Assembly: GCF_014137865.1 (NCBI RefSeq)
Contig: NZ_JACGWU010000001.1
Coordinates: 62,001 to 126,000, forward strand
From: Alpinimonas psychrophila
GTDB taxonomy: Bacteria; Actinomycetota; Actinomycetes; Actinomycetales; Microbacteriaceae
Reading direction: 5' to 3'
Length of the DNA stretch: 64,000 bases
The notes below the pieces were generated by a model, which did no database searches, had not been told where the DNA came from, and saw only the letters and a list, made by a program, of their open reading frames with translations. The position numbers and the translations under genes are program-made. Positions 51,601 to 60,194 of this stretch are shown piece after piece. How positions within the stretch are numbered: the stretch's first letter is position 1; each line of letters opens with the position of its first letter.

Positions 51601-52544
51601 ACCGTCAACGATGTCTCCGCCACGTTGGTGGCCAAAATGATGCGACGTTTCATGCCCGGCATGCGCGAGGTCTGAAAGACGCGGTGCTGATCGGCGGCGG
51701 AGAGGCGGCCATACAGGGGCAGGACCTCGGTGCCGGATGACATGCGCCCAGCCGTGATATTGCCGGCGAGGGCCTCCTGGGTGTCGCGGATCTCGTTCTC
51801 GCCCGAGAGAAAAACGAGCACGTCACCGGAAGCCTCGCGCTCAAGCTCGTTGAGAGCCGAGACGATTCCATCGACATAGTCCGAGGCCGAGGGTTCGGCG
51901 GTCTTACCCTTGGGGCTGTCATCGTCATCCGGGTCATCGGTAGCCATGCGTTCGGCGACCAAGGGCCGGTACCGAATCTCGATGGGGAACGTGCGTCCCG
52001 AGACCTCGATGATGGGCGCATCGTTGAAGTGCGCCGAGAAGCTGCCGGGGTCGATGGTGGCCGAGGTAATGATCAGCTTGAGGTCGGGGCGTTGGGGAAG
52101 AAGCTGCTTGAGGTAGCCGAGCAAAAAGTCGATGTTGAGGCTGCGCTCGTGCGCCTCGTCGATGATGATGGTGTCGAAACGCTTCAGCGTGCGATCGCGC
52201 TGCAGAGCGTTCAGCAGAATGCCATCCGTCATCACTTTGATCTTGGTGTCGGCACTCGCCTGATCGGTGAAGCGCACTTGATACCCGACGAGGCCACCGA
52301 GTTCAACACCAAGCTCTTCTGATAGGCGTTCGGCGACCGCGCGGGCGGCGATACGGCGGGGCTGGGTGTGGGCAATAGCCGTGCGCCCCAGCTCGAGACA
52401 CATTTTGGGCAGTTGAGTCGTCTTACCGGAGCCGGTCGCCCCCGCGATGATGATGACCTGGTTTTCTTCGATTGCGCGCAAGATTTCTTCGCGCCTAGCA
52501 CTGACCGGCAGATCTTGCGGGTACGTAATCTTCAGTTCGGTCAT
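48633..52544 (-). CDS. hrpA: ATP-dependent RNA helicase HrpA
   Basis: 1303 residues, full HrpA length. DEAH-box core: Walker A 'GATGSGKTTQLP' (about 34-45), motif II 'IIDEAHERSLN', motif III 'ITSATID' and motif VI 'QRSGRCGRTSDG'. The helicase-associated domain, OB fold and long C-terminal DUF3418 region ('EPHRLADHLRMTYRV') follow. HrpA is linked to mRNA processing and to resolving stalled ribosomes in other bacteria. An acidic Asp-rich insert ('DDPDDDDSPKGK') lies near residue 204. It is a single gene, and its upstream side faces the tRNA-Arg pseudogene. Confidence 0.93.
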   Translation of the reverse strand: MTELKITYPQDLPVSARREEILRAIEENQVIIIAGATGSGKTTQLPKMCLELGRTAIAHTQPRRIAARAVAERLSEELGVELGGLVGYQVRFTDQASADTKIKVMTDGILLNALQRDRTLKRFDTIIIDEAHERSLNIDFLLGYLKQLLPQRPDLKLIITSATIDPGSFSAHFNDAPIIEVSGRTFPIEIRYRPLVAERMATDDPDDDDSPKGKTAEPSASDYVDGIVSALNELEREASGDVLVFLSGENEIRDTQEALAGNITAGRMSSGTEVLPLYGRLSAADQHRVFQTSRMPGMKRRIILATNVAETSLTVPGIRYVIDAGLARVSRYSPRAKVQRLPIEAISQASANQRSGRCGRTSDGIAIRLYSEEDFGRRPEFTDPEILRTNLASVILQATSLGLGDITNFPFLQPPDSRGVKDGIDLLRELGAVTVTQTVAQAAAQAVSRTEPKATEAPLVLTKVGRELSRLPIEPRFGRMVLESAKHGVSREVLAIVAGLTVQDPRERPLEKRPQADQFHARFVDPTSDFLSLLNLWNYLEEKQDELGSSAFRRLCKSEYLNYLRVREWQDVFRQLKQVSRPLGITLEEAKVDPDGIHRSILSGLLSQIGLKVTTETLKKPDARSSQAGGAAGARKQLSGEYLGSRNQKFVIFPGSALAKKGPTALMSAELVETSRLFARMNAAIDTAWAEQLAGDLCKRSYSEPHWEKTQGAVVAYERVTLFGVPIVVRRRLQYSRIDAPLCRELFIRHALVDGEWDSKQSFDRANNALRRELEDLEERSRRRDILADDEAVYRFYDALIPADVLSSRSFEGWWKKQREKNPDFLTMKRSDLLEDEEEVGDENDFPSQWQLGEQRLGLKYRFEPGRADDGVTVEIPLPLLASLNDESFGWQVPGLRLELITGLIKTLPKAIRRQVVPAGDWAAKALASLPEQPTGNFLAVLASTLQRLSGAIVTSLDFEPHRLADHLRMTYRVIGERGQHLGTDKNLAALQRGLAVPGREAVAQVVERVSNPIERSGLTTWDFAELPRTIDTQHGSNTVRAYPALVKDATGVSIRLMATEIDQARAHVVGVRTLVLGVIPSPAKYVQEHLTQNEKLILAQSPYANLNALIDDAIAACIDNVLFTMRADGLIFQKAEFETLRDRVQGIIMDTLFEAVSQVSRILVASRDAQRAIAKANSMTFLAVLSEEKAHIAQLLPMGFVSAAGLARLPRLLTYLRTVTARIEKMQENPGRDRTLAAEFATALTLFEASGGRIPLPEHAPAHIARARWMLEELRVSLFAQNLGTSEPISVQRIRKVLTHDG

Positions 52545-52562
52545 GGGTACTTCAATGTTAAC

Positions 52563-52632
52563 GCGCCAAAAGCTATCAGGTCTGCTGGCTACGGATCAAT
52601 AGGTCGGGGGTCGAATGCCTCCGGGCGCACCA
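52563..52632 (+). pseudogene. Decayed tRNA-Arg(ACG)-like sequence, possible attachment-site remnant
   Basis: GCGCC at 52563, then a region lacking a normal D arm. 'GGCTACGGATCA' (anticodon-loop position ACG at 52591-52593), 'GGTCGGGGGTCGAATGCCTCC' and 'GGGCGCACCA' follow. It reads like an actinobacterial tRNA-Arg(ACG) with a deleted D arm, one T missing from the T loop and a broken T stem. It cannot fold normally. The acceptor ends still match (GCGCC against GGGCGC). Such remnants commonly mark the edge of integrated elements. Confidence 0.65.
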
Positions 52633-52917
52633 AAAATAACGGGTCTGACCAGGATTTCTTCTGGAATGTGGTCGGGCCTGTTGTGGTTTTTGCCCACATT
52701 CTGTCCACACTTCAAAATATTTGGGGCCGATTCTGGGCCGAAAATCGACCAGTCCGACACATCGGACCACAGTGTTTGTCTGGGTTTTGATCTAGCGGGT
52801 GACGTTGACCAATTGACCCTTGGACAGCAGGTGATCCCAGGCGAGGCGTCGCTTAAAAATCGCTACAGATAGAAGTACTTGCATGCACCAGCACGCGATA
52901 GCGCGAGTACATGGACG
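52633..52917. other. Non-coding junction after the tRNA remnant
   Basis: 285 bp without a convincing gene. It contains AT-rich patches ('TTCAAAATATTTGGGG') and short inverted segments ('GGCCGATTCTGGGCC', and 'CGCGATAGCGCG' near the end). It separates HrpA's promoter side from the 3' end of the ABC-2 exporter operon, as expected at an island boundary. Confidence 0.5.
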
Positions 52918-53796
52918 CTAGCGGATGCGATCGCGAACTCGAACCGCGGACAGCGCTGTGAATACGATGGCGACGAGCGCGAGCAGACCGATCGCGTACC
53001 AAGTCGGCACGGCCCAGCCGGCCACAGTTAGGTCGATTCCGTAGAACTCGTTCAAAGTGTCAGTTGCCGTCACGGTAGATCCGACCAGACTCGATAGTGA
53101 GTCGGCTGCTAGCGATTGCCTGAGGAGCATCGCGCTCTGTGCGAACGGGAAGGCACTGAGTGTCGAGCGAACCGCTTCCGGGATCAGCCCCAACGGAATG
53201 TAAGCACCGGCGACGAAGCCCACCGCGGTGCCGACGATTGTGGACACAGCTGAAAAGGCCCCGTTGGTGCGGAGGAACGAGACTACGAGTGCCCACATCG
53301 CTGTGAATGCAGCTGTCGAGAGCAGAACCGACCCCAGGGCGCTGGCTACTTCGGGCACCCCCGGAACGACGCCACTGACGAACCCCAAATACAGCAGCCC
53401 GAGTGCGAGTACGAGCACCGTCATGACCATGCCAACGGCGAATGCGGCGAGAAGGTATCCCAGGACCAGTTGGCTGCGTTTGATGGGTGAGACCACAAAG
53501 TCTCGGAATCGGTTAGATCCTGCGTCGTCCATGAATACGGACAGAGCGCTGAGTGGAGTGGTGATCGACGAGAGTGCAACAATGCCGCCGAACATCCAAG
53601 CGTCGACAAAACCGTGCACCTGGCTAAAGTCAGCACCAGGTGCGCGATTGACGATCGATGCAACCTGCAATTCGCCGAGAAACAGTTTGTAGAGCAGGAA
53701 CAGGATGAGCGGGCCCAGCAGCGAGAAGAGGATGCTGAGCGGATCCCTGACGTAGATGAGCAGGTTGCGTCGGGTGAGCGTTATGACGATGTTCAT
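52918..53796 (-). CDS. ABC-2 type exporter permease
   Basis: 292 residues with six predicted helices in the ABC2_membrane arrangement. 'VITLTRRNLLIYVRDPLSILFSLLGPLILFLLYKLF' is the typical elbow helix and first helix, and 'SNRFRDFVVSPIKRSQLVLGYLLAA' the coupling region. It should pump a drug, lipid or polysaccharide out with its partner ATPase; the substrate is unknown. Its start overlaps the ATPase stop by 4 bases (ATGA). Confidence 0.88.
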   Translation of the reverse strand: MNIVITLTRRNLLIYVRDPLSILFSLLGPLILFLLYKLFLGELQVASIVNRAPGADFSQVHGFVDAWMFGGIVALSSITTPLSALSVFMDDAGSNRFRDFVVSPIKRSQLVLGYLLAAFAVGMVMTVLVLALGLLYLGFVSGVVPGVPEVASALGSVLLSTAAFTAMWALVVSFLRTNGAFSAVSTIVGTAVGFVAGAYIPLGLIPEAVRSTLSAFPFAQSAMLLRQSLAADSLSSLVGSTVTATDTLNEFYGIDLTVAGWAVPTWYAIGLLALVAIVFTALSAVRVRDRIR

Positions 53797-54665
53797 CAGG
53801 CTGCCTGTACTGTGTGGCCGGTGAGCGAAAGGAATACGTCATCCATCCGCCCGTGTCGAAACTCGAAATCGAGAATGGAGTCGCCCCGTTCGATGAGGAT
53901 CCGGCGGGCCTGCGATGCATCGTCGACGTGGACTTGCTCGGCACCGGCGATTGTGGTGAGGGTGAGGACGCTCGAGCTGTGTTGAGCACGCAGTTCGGCT
54001 GGGGTCCCTTCCGCTATGAGGTGGCCGTGATCGATGATCGCGACGTAATTGGCCTCCTCCGTCTCCTCCATGTAGTGGGTGGTGAGAAAAACAGTCAGGC
54101 CAGTGCGCTCGCGCAACTCGTGGATAGTGCGCCACACGAGTTGGCGGCTCGCCGGGTCCAGGCCGGTCGTGGGCTCGTCCAGGAAAAGAACCTGTGGGTC
54201 GTGAATGAGCGCGCGGGCGATGTCGACCCGGCGCCGATGGCCACCGGAGAGCTTTCCGTACCTTCGGTTGAGAATCTCGTCGAGCTGCATTGTCTCGGCA
54301 AGCTCAACAATCCGTTCCCGGATGGCCGTTTGATTCCCAAGGTATGGAAGTCCGCGAACCATGAGATTCTCGCGCACCGTCAGACTGTCGTCTAGGAGAG
54401 AGTCCTGAAACACCACCCCGATTGTCCGCCGAACCGCCTCGCCTTCGGAGGCAACGTCGTGGCCGCCGACTGAGAGTCGTCCTGCGTCAGGGCGAACCAC
54501 CGTCGTGAGGCAGGCGATCGTGGTTGACTTGCCCGCGCCATTCGTCCCCAGGAATGCGAACACGCTGCCCTGAGGCACCGCGAACGACACGTCGTCTACG
54601 GCTGTGACGTCGCGGTACTGTTTCGTCAATCCGGCGACTTCAACGCTTGATGGCATCGGAATCAT
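53796..54665 (-). CDS. ABC exporter ATP-binding protein (DrrA-like)
   Basis: About 289 residues: Walker A 'GTNGAGKST', Q-loop 'VVFQDSLLDDSLT', signature 'LSGGHRRRVDIARAL', Walker B 'VLFLDEPTTGLDP' and H-loop 'LTTHYMEE'. The C-terminal extension is of the daunorubicin-resistance type. The conserved sequence begins about 'SVEVAGLTKQY', so ATG 54665 or ATG 54656 is likely the start; an upstream GTG/ATG would give 16 unconserved residues. It overlaps the 3' end of the DUF4389 gene. Confidence 0.87.
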   Translation of the reverse strand: MIPMPSSVEVAGLTKQYRDVTAVDDVSFAVPQGSVFAFLGTNGAGKSTTIACLTTVVRPDAGRLSVGGHDVASEGEAVRRTIGVVFQDSLLDDSLTVRENLMVRGLPYLGNQTAIRERIVELAETMQLDEILNRRYGKLSGGHRRRVDIARALIHDPQVLFLDEPTTGLDPASRQLVWRTIHELRERTGLTVFLTTHYMEETEEANYVAIIDHGHLIAEGTPAELRAQHSSSVLTLTTIAGAEQVHVDDASQARRILIERGDSILDFEFRHGRMDDVFLSLTGHTVQAA

Positions 54666-55311
54666 TTGTGTCGAGCCGGAACGGTGGGTACTCGTCGCGC
54701 ATGAACGCGACATAAGCCAGGACTCGATAGAGCCATGTGTTGATTCCGATGAGCAGGTCGAATAGTGGTCGAGGGTATCGCCCCGTGAGTAGCAGAAAGA
54801 TGCCGGCGATGACCGTCAGCACGTTGAGGACTGAGAAGGCTCCTGAGGTGACATACGTTGGCTGGGCGAATGAGAGTAGATCGCCCATGATGAGGGCGAC
54901 GATCACGAGATGGGGCACCGCCATGAACCATTTGAGCGGCACCAGCCCCTTGGAAGGACGGGGGTCGTAGGCGACATCGAAGTTTGCGGGGTAGTCTGCT
55001 CGAGGAGCGAGGCTGAACGGCGGGTACTGGTCGGTGCCCAGCCCTGCATAGACGTAGAACCCCACTCGCCAGTTCCAGCGCAGAATGCCGACATTGAGGT
55101 CGAATAGCCTGCGCGGGTAGTGACCGGTGGCAACTATTGCGATTCCAGCGAAGAGAGTGGTGAGAATGAATGGAATCCACAGCGCCGCGAGAATCACGAA
55201 GTGAGGGATAGCGAGGAACATCTTGAATAACCAGAGCCACCGGGAAAGATGGGGGTCGAACTCGCCGATGAGGCGAACCTTGTCAATTGCGGGTGTAGCT
55301 GTCGTGGTCAT
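54640..55311 (-). CDS. DUF4389 membrane protein
   Basis: 223 residues. DUF4389 repeats are visible: 'RLIGEFDPHLSRWLWLFKMFLAIPHFVIL', then 'GHYPRRLFDLNVGILRWNWRVGFYVYAGLGTDQYPPFSL', and later 'GRYPRPLFDLLIGINTWLYRVLAYVAFMRDEYPPFRL'. Four to six helices are predicted. The function is unknown. AAGGA lies before the ATG. It sits between the DUF2306-like and ABC exporter genes in one minus-strand operon. Confidence 0.85.
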   Translation of the reverse strand: MTTTATPAIDKVRLIGEFDPHLSRWLWLFKMFLAIPHFVILAALWIPFILTTLFAGIAIVATGHYPRRLFDLNVGILRWNWRVGFYVYAGLGTDQYPPFSLAPRADYPANFDVAYDPRPSKGLVPLKWFMAVPHLVIVALIMGDLLSFAQPTYVTSGAFSVLNVLTVIAGIFLLLTGRYPRPLFDLLIGINTWLYRVLAYVAFMRDEYPPFRLDTNDSDAIKR

Positions 55312-55398
55312 ATCTTGTGAATCCTTCGTTTAGGTCAGTGTGGTGAAGCAGGGCAGGGACGGCCAGGAGTGCGGACGCGAGAGGTGCTGCGAGGGCGG

Positions 55399-56085
55399 TC
55401 ATGCGGTCACCCTGAGTTGGGTATTGCCGAGCTGGTGACGTGTGCGCCGACGGATGACGAGTTCAGCGACCGTGAGGTTGATGACCCACGCCGCACCCAT
55501 CAGAGTGGTGCGTGAGATCTCGTGGGTGGAGCCGAAGATGATCGACCCAGGGATCAGCACGATGGCCTGGGTGCCGGCGCCGATCCCTATCGCGTAGGCC
55601 CGGGTCATCCATGCGCTGTGCAAGACGATTTTCCGTTGGGAGATCGCGCGGACGCCGAGGATGATGCACGCGATCATCGCCGCGCCGAAGACGAGTCGCA
55701 ATATCACCAGGACGTCGCCGTCGCCGGCGGGGTGAGGGTAGAACGCGGCCATCCACATTCCGGAGAGTGCGGTGAGCAGACCCGCGGGTATGAGGATGCA
55801 ACCGGCCATCCGGTGCCAGCGAGCTCTGCTTCGCCGTAGGGCTGGCACGAACTGGAGGGCGCCGAGAAGGCTGAAGATCGTGACGCTCACGATGTGGGCG
55901 ATGACTGGAACGGGTGAGTCCAGGAAACGTGAGTTGGCTGGAGTGGGGAGCACGTTCCCCGTCAACTCAGTGAGTCGCATCACGCCCGCGAGGATCGGGA
56001 TCAGTGCGAGCAGGATGAGGCCGGTCGGGGCTAGCCATTGACCCCGGGGTCCTCTCACTGCCACCGCGGTCGCGATTGTGGTCAT
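55399..56085 (-). CDS. DUF2306 membrane protein
   Basis: 228 residues with about six helices. 'AHIVSVTIFSLLGALQFVPALRRSRARWHRMAGCILIPAGLLTALSGMWM' and 'RKIVLHSAWMTRAYAIGIGAGTQAI' carry the family's conserved His/Arg residues, which suggest heme or quinone proximity, but no function is established. It is part of the minus-strand run between the LuxR regulator and the ABC exporter. Confidence 0.8.
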   Translation of the reverse strand: MTTIATAVAVRGPRGQWLAPTGLILLALIPILAGVMRLTELTGNVLPTPANSRFLDSPVPVIAHIVSVTIFSLLGALQFVPALRRSRARWHRMAGCILIPAGLLTALSGMWMAAFYPHPAGDGDVLVILRLVFGAAMIACIILGVRAISQRKIVLHSAWMTRAYAIGIGAGTQAIVLIPGSIIFGSTHEISRTTLMGAAWVINLTVAELVIRRRTRHQLGNTQLRVTA

Positions 56086-56103
56086 GATGTTGCGATCCGT
56101 GAA

Positions 56104-56397
56104 TCAAAGCGCGGGTCCTTCATCGGGTTCTTCTTTCGAATTGTTGGTGACATTGAGGGAGATCAGGGTTACGCCGAGGTCTCCGACGCGTCTGAGTAGA
56201 CCGTGCAGGGCAGCTTGATCAATCACTGGACCGGTGAGGATGGTGGTTCCGTCGCTCTGGTTGGTGAGCGTGAATCCCTCAAACCAATCGCTCCAGCGCT
56301 GGTCAAGCTGCCCGCGGAGGCGAATCTCGTATCTGCCGGGTTCGGCGTCGCCGTCGGCTGGTGGGTGGGTCATCGCCGTGGGTCCGTCGAGTTGCAC
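56104..56397 (-). CDS. Small hypothetical protein of the island operon
   Basis: 97 residues. 'YEIRLRGQLDQRWSDWFEGFTLTNQSDGTTILTGPVIDQAALHGLLRRVGDLGVTLISLN' resembles a conserved small actinobacterial protein that I know only as hypothetical. It is a compact alpha-beta fold without membrane segments. GTG 56397 lies 4 bp after the preceding stop; ATG 56373 is the alternative start. The protein before it and the one after are membrane proteins, so it may be their soluble partner (inference). Confidence 0.7.
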   Translation of the reverse strand: MQLDGPTAMTHPPADGDAEPGRYEIRLRGQLDQRWSDWFEGFTLTNQSDGTTILTGPVIDQAALHGLLRRVGDLGVTLISLNVTNNSKEEPDEGPAL

Positions 56398-56401
56398 GAA
56401 G

Positions 56402-57085
56402 TCAGCAGGCGGTGATCCGGTCGGAGTCGGTGGACACGGTCAGTTGCGAAGGGTTCGTGCGGCTGTTCGTCCAGAGGGAGTAGCCGAGCCAGATCAGGGC
56501 GAGGCCCATTGGTACAGCGGCCATGCGCTCGAGCGTGTGAGGTAGCAGGGCGCCAGCGATGGGAGTCACGACCGCTGCGACGATGAGGAGGATTCCCGCT
56601 CCGCGGGAGAGCAGGCGAGCTCGGATGGTGGCGATGCCGAACAGCAGGGCGCCGCCGACGTAGAGGATGGCACCGACGTTCGGCAGTGCTGCAAGTGCGC
56701 CGAGGTTGGTCTCGGCGGGATAGCGTCCGAATAGGCCAGCGAAGTCGACCGCGAGCTGGGGCGCATTGATCGCAATCAGGGGTGCGATTAATGCTTCGGC
56801 GAAGTTAAACGATGCTTGCAGAATGAAAAAGAAGCCGAACATCACGTATCCGATGAGGCCAAGGATGCCGACCATTCGTGCTTGGTAAAGATAAAGGCCG
56901 GTCACACCGATCAGTGCGAGCACTGCTTCGACGAAGCTGAAGACATGGACGTTCGCCCACGCCTGCGTGGAGAGGGACTCAATGACGTCAGACGGGTGGA
57001 TGAACTGGATGACGACGTAGGCGACGCCTGCGAGTGCTGCGGCGACAGCGGCCGCACGAGTGAGGGTGGTCGAGGTGATGCTCAT
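56402..57085 (-). CDS. DUF4386-like membrane protein
   Basis: 227 residues with six predicted helices. 'RAAAVAAALAGVAYVVIQFIHPSD' and 'ILGLIGYVMFGFFFILQASFNFAEALIAPLIA' resemble the DUF4386-type architecture. No catalytic residues stand out. It is the first gene of the minus-strand group downstream of the LuxR regulator, 116 bp from it across a strong hairpin. Confidence 0.65.
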   Translation of the reverse strand: MSITSTTLTRAAAVAAALAGVAYVVIQFIHPSDVIESLSTQAWANVHVFSFVEAVLALIGVTGLYLYQARMVGILGLIGYVMFGFFFILQASFNFAEALIAPLIAINAPQLAVDFAGLFGRYPAETNLGALAALPNVGAILYVGGALLFGIATIRARLLSRGAGILLIVAAVVTPIAGALLPHTLERMAAVPMGLALIWLGYSLWTNSRTNPSQLTVSTDSDRITAC

Positions 57086-57165
57086 GGCGGTTCTCCGATG
57101 CTAGGGATGTCCAGGCTTGTCGCTTGGGGACGTCCTAAAGCTATGAAGGAAGGTGGTGACCCGAC

Positions 57166-57194
57166 ATCACCATGTGGGTCTTGCACATGGTGAT
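57166..57194. promoter_or_regulatory. Perfect 11-bp palindromic hairpin between the LuxR regulator and its operon
   Basis: ATCACCATGTG and CACATGGTGAT flank a 7-base loop (GGTCTTG). No T-run follows on the minus strand. Its location 8 bp after the regulator gene and upstream of the DUF4386-like gene suits an operator for the regulator or an RNA structure. Confidence 0.5.
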
Positions 57195-57201
57195 TCTTGG
57201 G

Positions 57202-59868
57202 CTATATGAGTCCGAGGGACTCCGCGCGGCGGACGGCAGCGCGGCGATTATTGACCTCGAGCTTTAGGAAGATGTGCTTGGTGTGCGTGCGCATAGTGTT
57301 TAAGGAGATGTGAAGTTGGCGAGCTATTTCGGGACCGGACAATTCGGTCGCGAGCAGTCGAAGGACTCCCTGTTCACGTTCGCTGAGGGGCTCGGCCATC
57401 GGCGCTATGGCGTCGTTTTCGCCGGCGTTCCTTAGCGACTGGCTGAGCATCCTCACGAAGTCAGGCTGGATGCCCGCACCAGCGGCTGTTCGCAGCAACC
57501 GCAGCATCGGGGCGCCCTCGTCGAGGAAGACCCGGATGTGGCCTTCGGGTTCTGCAAGTATGAGGGCTTGTTCCAGCGACTCTAGGGCGAGCTTTGTCTG
57601 TGCTTGAGTCTGCCGTGCGAGAGCCTGCAGGATCAAGATCTCGGAGAGGCTGCCTGTGCGTTTTCCCAGTTTGGCGGCGTGGGCGAGACGGGTGAGCAAC
57701 GCTTCGGCGTCGTTGACAGCCTCGTTGGTGCCTTCCGCAATGAGTAACCGCGCGAGAGTGATGTGGCCAAACTCACTGAGGTAGGTGGGTTCGTCAGAAC
57801 TGCTCAGCGCTTGTTCGACAACCCACGCCCAGGCGTCGGCGTGACGATGTTGGGTGATCCAGATCCTTGCCTTCAAGCCGCCGATAGGTCTGGCCTCCGG
57901 GAAGAATCCCCGTCGGTACTGCATCTCCGCGGCGGTCAAGAAGCCGAGAGCGCCTTCCATATCTCCTTCGGATCGTGTGACGCCGGCCATGCCGACCGAC
58001 CAGCGATATTGGTGTTCGTGCGAGAATGCGCCATTTCCCAGTGCAACGGCTGCAGCTAGCTGCTCTGCGGCGGCTTCTGGCTGGTCGCGCTGCCGCAGCA
58101 CTTCGCTGAGGCCCGCGTGCAGGTCTGCGGCAGGTGGGTTCCCGTCGGCTTCGCGCAACGCCAGATCATAGCCTGATTGCGCTTCTTCGAGCAGACCGAG
58201 CGCGAGCAGCATGTCCGCAACGACCATAGTTGTACTGAGGGCATCGAAATGATTGCCCGCCCGACGCAGATTGCGGGCGGATTCGCGGAAAGCACCCACT
58301 CCTGCCTCGAGGTCGCCGCTCACCCACGCGGCTAAGCCCAGCATGCCTGCCGCTGCGCCTCTGCCGAGGTGGTCGTCCGGCGTAGCCATATCTAGGGCGT
58401 GCTGCGCGTGTGTCCTAATCGCTGACATGTCGCCCAAGGCCATCGCAACCGCACCCCGGTAGAGAGCGATGGTGACAAGGAGCGAGTTCAGTTCTTCACC
58501 GGGCTCGGACTCGTGAGCGCCACCGTCCACTGCAGAATTGAATTGCTGCTCTGCAGCGGCGAGCTGGGGTTCGACCGCTGCGATATCGCCGGCGACGAGA
58601 GAGGCCCAGGCCGCGAAGACACGCAGCACGGGTCGGGAATCGATGACGGACGGGGGTAGAAGGGCGAGCCATCCGAGCAGCGTGGCGTCTTGTCGACTTT
58701 TTCGGACGCTCGGAATAGTGGACTCGATCACCCTCGCGGCTCGAGGGAAGTCGGAGCCTGCAAGCGCGTGTCGTACAGCCTCCTCTGGCGAGCCACTGCG
58801 TTCGAACCAATCGCTGGCGCGGATGTGCAGCGCATTCACGTGGGCGACGCCGTGCGCCAGGAGTCGGGCCTGCAACACGTCTGCGAAGAGGTGGTGATAC
58901 CGGTACCACTTTCGCTGGTCATCCAGAGGAACGACGAAAAGATTGGCACGCTCGAGGGCGGCGAGCATCTCCGTACCGTCCGAGTTGCCGGTGATGGCAT
59001 CGCACAACGGCCCGGAGAGTCGATCCAGGATTGCGGTCTGGCAGAGAAATTCGCGGACGTGGTTTGGCGCGCGTTCAAGAACCTCTTCGATGAGGTAGTC
59101 GATGACGAATCGATTGCTGCCGGTGAAGGCAGTGACGAACTCGGAGACGTCGGGCCGTTCCCGCAGGGAAAGGGCAGCAAGCTGGAGTCCGGCAATCCAC
59201 CCCTCGGTTCGAGCCTCGAGAGCGGCGATGTCACCGGGAGACAGGGCCATGCCGGTGGCTAGGGTGAGGAACTCTGCAACTTCGTCGGGGGTGAACCGCA
59301 GGTCAGTCGCCCGCAGTTCGGTGAGTTCGTCCCGTGCGCGCAGCCGCGCGAGGGGAAGCAGCGGATCGGATCGACTGGCAATCGCGATGTGCAGATTAGG
59401 GGGTGAATGATCGAGGAGGAAGGTGACCGCGTCGCGTATAGATGTGTCCTCGATCAGCTGGAAGTCGTCCAACACCAGCAGTATCCGGTTGGCATGGTGT
59501 GTAACGTCGTTTACAAGCGCCGTCAGTGTCCATTCCATCGACCGCGTCACATCATCCCCAGTTGAGGTCGCCGATCCATGCGCGGCGTCGAATGCTGCGA
59601 CCAAATAGGTTAGGAATCGGATTGGGTCGTTGTCGCTCTCTTCGAGCGACACCCAGCCGACACGGAGGTCGGGGTCGGCAAGTCGGCATGCCGCGATCCA
59701 TTCGCTGAGCACCGTGGTCTTGCCGAACCCGGCGGGTGCAGATATGAGCGTGAGCCTTCGACCAGCGGCAGCCCCTGCATCCAGTTTTCTGGTGAGGCGG
59801 GGGCGAGGGACGGCCTGGGTGCGCGGTAGGGGCACGAAGAGTTTAGTAGCCAGAACCTGCATCGCCAT
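57202..59868 (-). CDS. MalT-like LuxR-family transcriptional regulator (LAL type)
   Basis: 888 residues. An N-terminal STAND ATPase has Walker A 'SAPAGFGKTT' (43-52) and Walker B 'RILLVLDDFQLI'. A winged-helix region and TPR-like helical repeats (about 380-800) follow. The C-terminal LuxR HTH has 'PLSEREQGVLRLLATELSGPEIARQLHISLNTMRTHTKHIFLKL'. Such regulators activate transcription after binding an inducer and ATP. Its neighbours suggest control of the membrane/ABC exporter operon downstream (inference). Confidence 0.92.
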   Translation of the reverse strand: MAMQVLATKLFVPLPRTQAVPRPRLTRKLDAGAAAGRRLTLISAPAGFGKTTVLSEWIAACRLADPDLRVGWVSLEESDNDPIRFLTYLVAAFDAAHGSATSTGDDVTRSMEWTLTALVNDVTHHANRILLVLDDFQLIEDTSIRDAVTFLLDHSPPNLHIAIASRSDPLLPLARLRARDELTELRATDLRFTPDEVAEFLTLATGMALSPGDIAALEARTEGWIAGLQLAALSLRERPDVSEFVTAFTGSNRFVIDYLIEEVLERAPNHVREFLCQTAILDRLSGPLCDAITGNSDGTEMLAALERANLFVVPLDDQRKWYRYHHLFADVLQARLLAHGVAHVNALHIRASDWFERSGSPEEAVRHALAGSDFPRAARVIESTIPSVRKSRQDATLLGWLALLPPSVIDSRPVLRVFAAWASLVAGDIAAVEPQLAAAEQQFNSAVDGGAHESEPGEELNSLLVTIALYRGAVAMALGDMSAIRTHAQHALDMATPDDHLGRGAAAGMLGLAAWVSGDLEAGVGAFRESARNLRRAGNHFDALSTTMVVADMLLALGLLEEAQSGYDLALREADGNPPAADLHAGLSEVLRQRDQPEAAAEQLAAAVALGNGAFSHEHQYRWSVGMAGVTRSEGDMEGALGFLTAAEMQYRRGFFPEARPIGGLKARIWITQHRHADAWAWVVEQALSSSDEPTYLSEFGHITLARLLIAEGTNEAVNDAEALLTRLAHAAKLGKRTGSLSEILILQALARQTQAQTKLALESLEQALILAEPEGHIRVFLDEGAPMLRLLRTAAGAGIQPDFVRMLSQSLRNAGENDAIAPMAEPLSEREQGVLRLLATELSGPEIARQLHISLNTMRTHTKHIFLKLEVNNRRAAVRRAESLGLI

Positions 59869-59934
59869 GTGCTTATCCTAGGGATGCGCCGGTGAGCGGG
59901 TCGACCTCCCGTGGAGAGGCACGACCCCTGGGCG

Positions 59935-60180
59935 TCAGCGACGCGTAGTGCGGATCTTGCCGTAGAGCCGCACTAACTGGGGAACGACGATGTACACCGC
60001 GAGTGGCACCACAAAAACTGACAACACGAATTCGCGGAGAATCGGGTTCCAATCGGTCGCAAATGGTGCGATCGCGAAGAAGCCCAAAGTGACCAAGGGA
60101 AAGATCGCGATCCACGTGATCACCGCTCGGGCATGAACGGTGGGCGGGGCGGTGGCAAGCGTGTTGTTCGTCAATGACAT
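59935..60180 (-). CDS. Small two-helix membrane protein
   Basis: 81 residues with two hydrophobic helices ('VITWIAIFPLVTLGFFAIAPF' and 'FVLSVFVVPLAVYIVVPQLVRLYG') and a basic end. ATG 60180 is supported by AAGGAG about 9 bases upstream; a longer frame exists but is not needed. The function is unknown. It follows the flavoprotein gene by 14 bp and is probably co-transcribed with it. Confidence 0.7.
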   Translation of the reverse strand: MSLTNNTLATAPPTVHARAVITWIAIFPLVTLGFFAIAPFATDWNPILREFVLSVFVVPLAVYIVVPQLVRLYGKIRTTRR

Positions 60181-60194
60181 GGTGGGGCTCCTTC

